Assembly: GCF_028657945.1 (NCBI RefSeq)
Contig: NZ_CP059693.1
Span: 868,001 to 932,000, forward strand
Length of the DNA stretch: 64,000 nt
Source of the DNA: Thalassomonas haliotis
GTDB taxonomy: Bacteria; Pseudomonadota; Gammaproteobacteria; Enterobacterales; Alteromonadaceae
Reading direction: 5' to 3'
In this document: one piece after another, positions 9,601 through 16,071 of the stretch
Layout: every line of letters starts with the position of its first letter
Numbering within the stretch: the first letter of the stretch is position 1
The notes under the pieces: model-generated
What the model saw: only the letters and a program-made list of their open reading frames with translations
The model's database searches: none
Told to the model about the DNA's origin: nothing
Made by a program: the position numbers and the translations under genes

Positions 9601-11541
9601 GATGACATAGGCTTCATGGTCTGCTTTAAGCGGGCATGGCGTCAGGGTCTCGGTCACAGGTTCGTTTATCCGCTCCAGATTCAGCCAGGCTGTGGCTGTG
9701 CTTAAGCTTGTCTTTGGGGTTTGCCGGCTGATCACCAGCTTAAGTTGTGCGTCGGTGATGATGTAGCTCAGGCGTTTTTCCGGCCACTGGGGGTCGATTA
9801 CCACAAAACTGGCGCCGAGACGCCAGCAGGCAAACATTAAGCTGACCTGGTTGATGGAGCGCTCCAGGCACAGGCCAACCCTGTCGCCGGGCTTAATGCC
9901 CTGTTGTTGCAGTACCTTGGCTTGTTGCCTTATTTCCCGGGCCATTTCGCCATAGCTTTGACTGATAGGGCCCGATTGCAGTGCTTTAGCTTCTGGTTTT
10001 AAGGCAAGTTGCTGTTCAAAGGCCTGCCAGGCGGTGTCAGCCGCCGGGAGATGATTTTCCCCGCCAAGGACAGAGGCCAGTGCCGGTGGGCTGATGTTGA
10101 AATCTTTTAGCGGCTGATGCTGGTGTTCAACCAGCTCGGTAGCAAAGTGTTCAAACATGGCCAGGATAGTTTCAACCGTTTCCCGGCGATACAGGCTGTT
10201 GTTGTAACGCCATTTACAGGTAAAGTTGCTTTTATCGTCGACAACCACCAGGTTAAGCTCGTGGGCGGCGCCCCTTTGTTCTGTGAGCAGCTCCTGTTCC
10301 AGTACCTTGTCCGTCAATTCGTCCGGGTGTAATTGGTTGAGGGTAAACATGTGCTGAAAGACGGGGCTGCGTCCTTCGCTGCGCGCAAAGTCGAGTTTAT
10401 CTACCAGGGCGGCAAAAGGATAAGCCTGATGTTTGATCGCCCCCTGCATCTGGCTTTTTACCTGTTCCAGCCATAGCGGGAAACTGAGATTTTTGTCTAT
10501 CTGGCAGCGCAGTGCCAGCGGGTTGACCAGGTAGCCCACCAGTTCGTTATGCTCCGGCTTTAAGCGGCCTGCGCTCGGAGTACCGATAATAAAGTCATCC
10601 TGTCCCGATATCCGGGCCATAAACCACTGGAATGAGGCCAGCCACCACAGATAAGGGGTGACTTTTAATTCGCGGCAGGCCTGGCGGATTTTTCCGGCAA
10701 GGGCTTGTCCTATTTCATGCTGTAGCTCTTCCCCGGCGGATTGGCGTTCCAGGCCATGGGCAAAGTCGGTGGGCAGCTGGAGTTGCGGCACATCCCCCAG
10801 GGAGCTTAGCCAGAAAGCTTCATCTTCCCGGCTGGTTTTTTGTTCGTATAACCAGTCCTGGTAGCTATATTGCGGGAACTGACGTTCGCTGACTGCTTGT
10901 TGGTCCAGCAGGCGCAGCAGATCCCGGCGCAGCAGTTCAAAGGAGATAAAATCGGCGGCAATATGGTGTACCACTAATATCAGGTATTGCGCCGTACCTT
11001 GTTTGTTGTGGTTGCACAGCAGGGCGCTATGGCAGGTTTTGCCCTGATCCGGCGCCAGCGGCTCATCCGCCTGGCGTTTGAGCCAGGCATCTATTTCTTG
11101 TTGGCTGCCTTGCTGGAGCTGGCTAACCGTTAGCGGCGCGATATTTTCCGGGGTTGACCACTGCAGCGGAACACCGTCTCTTTCGCCATAATGGCAGCCG
11201 AGGATAGGGTGGGCCTGGATCAGTTTATCCAGCGCCTCTTGTATGTCTTTTGTGGCCAGTCCCGGGCGCAATTTAACCGCATAGGCCATGTTGTAGGCGA
11301 CGCTGTCCGGCTGCATGCGGTAAAGGAACCACAGCGCCCTTTCATTGGCGCTTAACGGCCTGGCATTGAAATAATCCGGCGCCTGCTTCAGTTGTTCGAT
11401 CAATGCCGCCTTGTTTGCTTTGATATCCGCGATGATCTCGGGGGTCATGGCGCCGGGGGCGGCCTTAAAGCCGAGGTTGTCGCCGTTTAGGGATAAACGT
11501 ATGCCTTGCTGCCAGCATAGTTGTAGTAACTGCTTTGACAT
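6655..11541 (-). CDS. Nonribosomal peptide synthetase, Asp-loading (docking-C-A-PCP-PCP-E)
   Basis: This 1,628-residue synthetase starts with a TubC-type docking segment (about 1-55). A condensation domain follows, with HHIAADF at 192-198, so the glycine of HHxxxDG is Phe. The adenylation domain has YVIYTSGSTGQPKG near 645. Two consecutive carrier domains come next (SLGGDSIL near 1035, ASGGDSIL near 1111), then an epimerisation domain (HHLIVDAVSW near 1287) that closes the protein. Aligned to the GrsA pocket, the A domain reads DLTKIGHIGK, one conservative change from the published aspartate code DLTKVGHIGK. The likely product step is condensation of an acyl chain with Asp, then epimerisation to D-Asp. 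The start overlaps the stop of the acyl-AMP ligase gene (TAATG), so translation is probably coupled. Asp loading fits the nearby SyrP-like Asp hydroxylase. Confidence 0.95.
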   Translation of the reverse strand: MSKQLLQLCWQQGIRLSLNGDNLGFKAAPGAMTPEIIADIKANKAALIEQLKQAPDYFNARPLSANERALWFLYRMQPDSVAYNMAYAVKLRPGLATKDIQEALDKLIQAHPILGCHYGERDGVPLQWSTPENIAPLTVSQLQQGSQQEIDAWLKRQADEPLAPDQGKTCHSALLCNHNKQGTAQYLILVVHHIAADFISFELLRRDLLRLLDQQAVSERQFPQYSYQDWLYEQKTSREDEAFWLSSLGDVPQLQLPTDFAHGLERQSAGEELQHEIGQALAGKIRQACRELKVTPYLWWLASFQWFMARISGQDDFIIGTPSAGRLKPEHNELVGYLVNPLALRCQIDKNLSFPLWLEQVKSQMQGAIKHQAYPFAALVDKLDFARSEGRSPVFQHMFTLNQLHPDELTDKVLEQELLTEQRGAAHELNLVVVDDKSNFTCKWRYNNSLYRRETVETILAMFEHFATELVEHQHQPLKDFNISPPALASVLGGENHLPAADTAWQAFEQQLALKPEAKALQSGPISQSYGEMAREIRQQAKVLQQQGIKPGDRVGLCLERSINQVSLMFACWRLGASFVVIDPQWPEKRLSYIITDAQLKLVISRQTPKTSLSTATAWLNLERINEPVTETLTPCPLKADHEAYVIYTSGSTGQPKGVSVSQQNLVYYVNGLIKELDLSQDASMASLSAHSADLGYTALFGALLSGRTLRLLAESLALDTQALLLELNTRPLDCLKIVPSHLNGLLLASENNALLPRQALICGGEAFPPQLVEKIHQLKPELALYNHYGPTETTIGVLVNKINPQNCQQVALGQPLANVNLRVVDTCGFTVAQGLPGELHIAGPTVSQGYLNLAGQTAENFYQYQGQTWYRTGDAVVQRDQAIYYLGRTDFQVKIRGYRVEPGEVEHWLQQHIQDAVVVNKPEQNGKNRLVAYLIAETAKIASVHQLMTGELPAHMVPSLWQAMPELPRLANGKVNRQQLPAPEATSDNEEKAQNQQEHNHASETELTLLAIWQELLGQQDIALDDNFFSLGGDSILGLQVIAKARKAGIKLTPQQIFQHKTISALAQLAAPRAKPQALSQNEQALLTIVRQVLGREDFGVKHDFFASGGDSILSLQVVAGARKAGINILPKDIFKHKTIAALAAQLPDTQQTSDKALAKPTQEKAFALTPIQHWFFEQALEKPQHWNQALLLDCQQEMALDALRQATALVLQRHPSLSLAFEQTGDTWMQKYQAYQQSWPQQVVKLSSESPSEAVLNRCQGELELQSAPLLRIVYFPTTKQLLLSAHHLIVDAVSWQIILEDLFSLYQQIISGQSPEFTGQSSDFALWQQALEQQAKVYNRETLVQYWQSQLDSQNVLAQEKSDANTYGNSRHYSLSLDESLTSALLTTACQSYNSQVQELLLTVLVQVLSQYLEQDKITIELEGHGRESDLLSAETGLDLSGATGWFTSRYPQKFTTSNEPEQAIISIKEQLRNIPDKGLSYGLLRYLSGKNLSGKSLTDNDHQWGQSSLVSFNYLGQQNKSDKQGFSLSQMLCPGMRAPENQRPHLLDINAVVSQGILHLDWCYPGHDEQFADIPELAQAFKQQVIELIRHCSAPAVGRATAADFPNAGINDNQFIDLLSELMS

Positions 11542-13598
11542 TAAATCACTCCCTCCAGCGGCTCAGAGTAATCTGAGTTTTGGCTGTTGTGATCTTTGTT
11601 GGCGAGGAAATTGGCCAGGGCTTCGATGCTGGGGTAAGTCCAGGATAAATCAGCGGTTAATGCCTTGTCCAGGCGTACAGATAATTCATGGGTCAGGGTC
11701 ATGGCATCGATGGAGTCCAGTCCCAGCTGGCTTAATTCCTGGGTCTGTGTCACTTCTTCTGCAGGCAGGCCAAATCTCTGGGCAACCCAGGCGCTGATCC
11801 AGGCGGCGATTGACTTGGCGCAACCGGCTTGCATCTCGGGCAATTGCTGCGAGCTGTGATTTTTTGCTTTTGGCTGCTGCCAGCTGGCGACTATGGTCAG
11901 CTGGTTGTTTAAATAGGCCTCGCGGCAACCAACCCGCTGAATTTTCCCCGAGGTGGTTTTCGGCAGCGCCATCGGGCGCAGCAGCACGATATCGGTGAGT
12001 TTGACTTCGTGTACTTCTGCCACCTGGGACAAGATGTTTTTGATTAATTCACTGTGATCTTTTTGCGCCAGGCCCTTGCGGGAAAGTTCCTGTACCAGCA
12101 CCAGGCGGTTTTCGCTGGGATCCTGGCCGGGAATTTCAAAAACAGCACCGCCGTGGATCATTACCTCGTCGCCCACCCGGGTGACCGTTTTTTCCAGATC
12201 CTGGGGATAAAAATTACGGCCGTTGATAATAAACATTTCTTTGCGTCGTCCGGTGACAAACAGCTGGTTTTCTTTGATAAAGCCGAGATCGCCGCTGCAC
12301 ATATAGCCGGTTTCGCCGTCGATCACCTGGTCGAAGGTTTTCTCGTTTAACTCCGGCTTTTGCCAGTAGCCCCTACAGACGCTGTCGCCGCGGAACATGA
12401 TTTCACCGACATAGCTGTCCGGCAGCGTTACCCGGGTATCCGGGTGAATAATTTTTACCTCAAGTCCCGGAATAATTGTCCCGGAAGCGGCCAGTTCGTG
12501 GGCATTTTGCTCTGCCGTAATGGCTTTATCCAGCTGCAGCTGGTCTTTGTCCACAGAGCACAGCTGATAGCCTTGCTCCAGTGTGGTGCAGGTGACCATA
12601 AGGCAGGCTTCTGCCATGCCATAATTGGGCTTGACCGCATTTGCTGCCAGACCTGCATCGGCAAAGTAATGGCTAAAATCTTTTATGGTTTGGGCATTGA
12701 TAGGCTCGGCGCCGTTGACAAAGGCCTTGAGTGAGCTTAAATCCAGCTGAGCTTTTTCTTCGCTTGAGATCCTGTTTGTGGCCAGATCAAAGATAAAGTT
12801 GGGTCCGGCGGTGATCGTGGCTTTATGTTGTGAAATGGCGGTTAATAATTTTAACGGCTGTTGTGCCACCGAGGCAGACTGCATGAGTAAAATTTCTGCT
12901 CCCGCCAGTATCGGCGAAAGTATGCAACCTACCAGTCCCATGTCATGGAACAGGGGCAGCCAGTTGATGAGCTTGTCATCAGGACTCATCGCGTAATGGC
13001 CGGCGATCAGCCGGGTATTGCTGAGCAGATTGGCATGGCTGAGCATTACCCCTTTAGGGTTGCCGGTGGAGCCTGAGCTGTATTGCAAATAAACCAGGTC
13101 GTTTTCGTCAATGTTGCCCTGGCGCCATAAGTTGGCATTGTTGAGATCCTGCTCACCGACGATGATTTTTTCCATGGCGAACGCTGTGTTTTGCAGCCAC
13201 TTGTCTACCTGGGGGCTTTGCTTTTGCGAATACAGCACTATCGAAGGCTGGCAGTCGGCGGCAATGGCATTAAGGCGGTACCAGTCGCGCTTTTTCAGAT
13301 GTGGCGGATAGGCGGTAACCGCAATAACTCCGGCGTAGATACAGGCAAAAAAACCAACGACATAATCGACGCTGCTGGGCATAACCAGCAATACCCGGTC
13401 GCCGAAACTGGTTTTTCTGGATAACTCAACGGCCAGGGCTTTGGCCTGCCGGGTCAGCTCCAGGTAGCTTAGTTGTTTGCTTTGCTCCAGATCAGAGGAC
13501 AGCTCACCGATGGCTCTGTGGTCGGCTCCGGTACGGGCCTGATGTTCCAATACTTGAACCCAGTTGGTGACTGAGGGTAAAACAGATGTATTATTCAT
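11541..13598 (-). CDS. Fatty acyl-AMP ligase fused to acyl carrier protein
   Basis: The 685-residue protein has an ANL-superfamily adenylating domain of the fatty-acyl-AMP-ligase type. The AMP-binding P-loop YSSGSTGNPKGVMLSH lies near residue 172, and TGRRKEMFIINGRN falls in the C-terminal subdomain region. The last 80 residues form a carrier domain with the phosphopantetheine serine in GLDSIDAM near 629. Such proteins activate a free fatty acid as acyl-AMP and load it on their own ACP, ready for lipo-initiation by the first NRPS condensation domain. The gene is the second of the operon, about 100 bases after the hydroxylase, and it shares TAATG with the following NRPS gene. Chain length cannot be read from the sequence. 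The family call is strong, and the role as starter supplier follows from gene order. Confidence 0.93.
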   Translation of the reverse strand: MNNTSVLPSVTNWVQVLEHQARTGADHRAIGELSSDLEQSKQLSYLELTRQAKALAVELSRKTSFGDRVLLVMPSSVDYVVGFFACIYAGVIAVTAYPPHLKKRDWYRLNAIAADCQPSIVLYSQKQSPQVDKWLQNTAFAMEKIIVGEQDLNNANLWRQGNIDENDLVYLQYSSGSTGNPKGVMLSHANLLSNTRLIAGHYAMSPDDKLINWLPLFHDMGLVGCILSPILAGAEILLMQSASVAQQPLKLLTAISQHKATITAGPNFIFDLATNRISSEEKAQLDLSSLKAFVNGAEPINAQTIKDFSHYFADAGLAANAVKPNYGMAEACLMVTCTTLEQGYQLCSVDKDQLQLDKAITAEQNAHELAASGTIIPGLEVKIIHPDTRVTLPDSYVGEIMFRGDSVCRGYWQKPELNEKTFDQVIDGETGYMCSGDLGFIKENQLFVTGRRKEMFIINGRNFYPQDLEKTVTRVGDEVMIHGGAVFEIPGQDPSENRLVLVQELSRKGLAQKDHSELIKNILSQVAEVHEVKLTDIVLLRPMALPKTTSGKIQRVGCREAYLNNQLTIVASWQQPKAKNHSSQQLPEMQAGCAKSIAAWISAWVAQRFGLPAEEVTQTQELSQLGLDSIDAMTLTHELSVRLDKALTADLSWTYPSIEALANFLANKDHNSQNSDYSEPLEGVI

Positions 13599-13701
13599 GC
13601 GAAATTACCTATAGTTTTTCGGTAATAGGAAAATAAGGAGGGGTGGCCCTCCTTAGCCTGATGTTCGTTTGTCGTTATCCGGCCGATGGCCGGGCTATTA
13701 G

Positions 13702-14682
13702 TCAGTTATGGGGTTCAGCCATGGCGACGATGACTTTTCGCTCTCCCTTAAAAGGGCTGCGGGCATGGGCACTGAGCATATTATCGAGCATCATGATATC
13801 GCCCACTTGCCAGGGGAAGCTTACCTGGCAGCGTTTCAGTACCTGGCGGATATGCTCAAGCTCATGGTCGGCTATAACCTCGCCGTTACCATAGTAAACA
13901 TTTCGGGGCAGATCCTGTTCACCGACAATCGACAACAGGGTTTCGCGAATGGCCGGGTCCAGGTTGGAAACGTGAAATAAGTGCGCCTGATTAAACCAGA
14001 CCATATCCCGGGTGAAGGGATGTTGTGCCACTGCCTGGCACACCTGGCGGGTTTGCAATTCACCATCTTCTTTCCAGACATAGTTAATCTGGTTGCTTTT
14101 GCAGAAAGCTTCGACATCGGCTTTGGACTGGGTGTTGAAGGCTTTTTGCCAGGGCAGATCCAGTCCGTTGCCGTAATTGCGGACATAAAGCAGGCCATGT
14201 TTGGTAAACTTCTCTTTGATATCAGCATCCAACTCCTGATAAACCCGGCGGCTGTCGGCAATTGGTGTTTCCCCGCCTTCTGCTGATGCCGTGACGCAAT
14301 TAAACCAGATTTTCATCGGCCAGCTGGTGGTATAGGCCTGCTCGTTATGTAAGGGAATGCTTTGGTGGGCAGGATATTCGGTAGAGGTATAGACCCCTTT
14401 ATTGACCTGGCTGCGGGGAGTGGAGGCGTAGTCATAGTTAAGTAAGTCATCACCGAACGACTGGCAAAAATGGTTAAACTGCATTTCTGCGTCCAGCTCA
14501 AAACCACGCAGCAAAAGGCCGCCGCTAAGATACAGCTCCTTGCTTACCAATCGCTGGATGTCATTGAGACAATGCTTTAAGGAAGCGTTACCCGCAGGGG
14601 TAACCAGTAAAGGTAAGCGACCGCCCTCAAACAGTGGTTTGACGGCAATAGATGGGTATTGTACTTCTGGATTTACTGACAC
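13702..14682 (-). CDS. SyrP-like TauD/TfdA-family Fe(II)/2-oxoglutarate dioxygenase, probable Asp beta-hydroxylase
   Basis: This 326-residue protein has the TauD/TfdA fold signature, with metal ligands H112 and E114 (PLHNEQAY) and the distal His at about 306 in LSAHARSPF. The block EGGETPIADSRRVY is typical of SyrP-like enzymes, which hydroxylate aspartate tethered to an NRPS carrier protein. It is the first gene of the operon and lies directly upstream of a fatty acyl-AMP ligase and an NRPS whose A domain reads as Asp-specific. This supports a beta-hydroxyaspartate residue in the product. Beta-OH-Asp is a common bidentate iron ligand in marine siderophores, which agrees with the Fur-like site upstream. 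Older databases call this family a regulator of syringomycin synthesis, and that name should not be followed. Stereochemistry cannot be predicted here. Confidence 0.88.
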   Translation of the reverse strand: MSVNPEVQYPSIAVKPLFEGGRLPLLVTPAGNASLKHCLNDIQRLVSKELYLSGGLLLRGFELDAEMQFNHFCQSFGDDLLNYDYASTPRSQVNKGVYTSTEYPAHQSIPLHNEQAYTTSWPMKIWFNCVTASAEGGETPIADSRRVYQELDADIKEKFTKHGLLYVRNYGNGLDLPWQKAFNTQSKADVEAFCKSNQINYVWKEDGELQTRQVCQAVAQHPFTRDMVWFNQAHLFHVSNLDPAIRETLLSIVGEQDLPRNVYYGNGEVIADHELEHIRQVLKRCQVSFPWQVGDIMMLDNMLSAHARSPFKGERKVIVAMAEPHN

Positions 14683-14733
14683 TGTATTCCCTTTCCTAGT
14701 CCATTACCGCCGGCTGCGACAGTAATAAATAAA

Positions 14734-14784
14734 CGATAATTGTTAGTATTTGTATATGTTAATAGGAACCATTATCATTTGCAA
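14734..14784 (-). promoter_or_regulatory. Candidate Fur-box region upstream of the NRPS operon
   Basis: Read on the minus strand, 14764-14782 contains AATGATAATGGTTCC, which keeps the core AATGATAAT of the 19-bp Fur consensus. A second weaker element around 14734-14750 contains CGATAATTGTTAGTATT. Together they sit 50-100 bases upstream of the hydroxylase start in a very AT-rich stretch, as expected of an iron-repressed promoter. The match is partial (about 12 of 19 positions for the better site), so this is a candidate only. Confidence 0.5.
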
Positions 14785-15083
14785 TCTTGATTGTAAATTA
14801 AAATGCTTTGTATTTTTGTTTTTTATAATTAAAGCAGGGCATTGCTTAATTTTATTGCAAGCCGGTTTTACAGTCGGCTGCTGGCGATGGCTCTTTATCT
14901 TTATCAGCTAAAGTGGCCGGCGAAGACCTCCTGTATTCCCGGTCAGCAGCGTAAACTCCTGGCGGCGGCAGTTTGCTAGATATGAATTAAGCTTAAATTA
15001 GCCTAAGTTATTGTTCATTTGGAAGTTTAAACAAACTTGCCATGACTGGCCCTTATGGGGAAATGTCGCTTTATTGTTGTTAA

Positions 15084-15311
15084 CATTATCAATGGCAAAG
15101 CTTTTATCAAATCCCCGCAGGTGATGTGGTTGGGGTTTACGGTCTGGCCAGGGATGCCGAGCGTACCGCGTCTGTGCTGGCAGAAGGCAATATTTTTGCC
15201 ATGAGAATGTCACGGAAACAGTTTCGGCGCCAGCCGGGAAAAATGCGGGAATTGATCAAAGATCATATGATGGAAGAACTGGTCAGGCGTACCGACAGGT
15301 TAAATGAGTAG
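15084..15311 (+). pseudogene. Remnant of a cyclic-nucleotide-binding-domain protein (C-terminal fragment)
   Basis: An open frame bounded by stops on both sides reads YQIPAGDVVGVYGL, then RTASVLAEG and MRMSRKQF. This resembles the second half of a CRP-type cNMP-binding fold, where GE..GE.AL and RTA(S/T)V are followed by a strand and an (S/D)R..F turn. There is no N-terminal half in frame and no convincing start or ribosome binding site. The frame ends with a charged helix. The rest of the 14,785-15,347 interval shows no gene. I read it as a decayed gene end, at modest confidence. Confidence 0.35.
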
Positions 15312-15347
15312 CTGTATTCTTGCCATCAGCAGCCCAGTCAATAAGAT

Positions 15348-15677
15348 TTAACAGGGGTATTGGAAAACTTGTTGCAGTGCCGAGGTTAAGGTTTGTAGTT
15401 GGCTGCCGTCGGGGGGGCTGTCTGTTTTATCATAGGGTTTTAATAACTGTTCGGCCTTTGCTGCACAGGCGCCCAGCTCAGGGTAGCCAAATGAACCCGC
15501 TGAGCCTGAGATGCGGTGAAGGGAAGTGTGTAGCGCCGTAAGGCTTTGGCTTGACCAGTTGATGGTGATTTTTTGCCACAAGGCTTTTACTTCTGCCAGC
15601 CTTGCCGGTAATTCTTGCTGATAACTGGTCCTTAACTCTTGTAGCTGCTGTTTCAGCAATTCTTCTTTATTGTCCAT
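15348..15677 (-). CDS. HPt (histidine phosphotransfer) domain protein
   Basis: Starting at the ATG at 15677 gives 109 residues (MDNKEELLKQQ...). This start lies just after the upstream receiver gene ends and is preferred over the longer open frame, which would overlap it. The helix ALHTSLHRISGSAGSFGYPEL carries the HPt phosphorylation motif (HxxxGSAGSFG), so it should shuttle phosphate between a receiver and another histidine or aspartate. It is the last of three co-directional genes (kinase, receiver, HPt). The kinase has no receiver domain of its own, so these parts look like a hybrid phosphorelay encoded as separate proteins. The output partner is not identifiable here. Confidence 0.8.
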   Translation of the reverse strand: MDNKEELLKQQLQELRTSYQQELPARLAEVKALWQKITINWSSQSLTALHTSLHRISGSAGSFGYPELGACAAKAEQLLKPYDKTDSPPDGSQLQTLTSALQQVFQYPC

Positions 15678-15702
15678 AACGTTCCGGATGGTCCTTATCG
15701 AA

Positions 15703-16071
15703 TTAACCGTCTTGGTATCGGGTAATAAACTCAGCCACTTGCTGTTCAAACGTAACTTCAATAGGTTTAGAGATAAAATGATCGCAGCCGACATTGATGG
15801 CTTTACTGGTTTCATCTGACATTACCGATGCGGTAACCGCAATAATCAATCCCTGATAACCCTGCTCCCGGAGCACTCTTGTGGCCTCGTGGCCATCCAT
15901 CACCGGCATATGCATATCCATTAATATAGCATCATATAAGCAGGCACTGGCTTTTTCTATCCCTTCCAGCCCGTTAACTGCGGTATCGACTTCGAATCCG
16001 CTAAGCTGCAGCCGCATGCTGATCATTTTTCTGATCACATTGTCATCTTCAACCAGTAGAATTGAGCTCAT
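15703..16071 (-). CDS. Single-domain response regulator (CheY-like receiver)
   Basis: The 122-residue protein is a bare receiver domain. It has the acidic pair VEDD near residues 8-10, the phosphoacceptor Asp in LMDMHMPVMDG near 52, the switch Thr/Ser in AVTASV near 82 and the conserved Lys in SKPIE near 104. There is no output domain, so it would act as a phosphate carrier or by protein contact. Its start lies inside the 3' end of the histidine kinase gene (23-base overlap), and an HPt gene follows 25 bases downstream. Kinase, receiver and HPt therefore probably form one operon and one relay. Confidence 0.9.
   Translation of the reverse strand: MSSILLVEDDNVIRKMISMRLQLSGFEVDTAVNGLEGIEKASACLYDAILMDMHMPVMDGHEATRVLREQGYQGLIIAVTASVMSDETSKAINVGCDHFISKPIEVTFEQQVAEFITRYQDG

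Noticed and set aside
13702-14682. Calling the SyrP-like gene a transcriptional or phospho-regulator
   Set aside because: The HxE...H metal triad and TauD-like blocks show an Fe/2OG dioxygenase. The regulator label is a historical misannotation.
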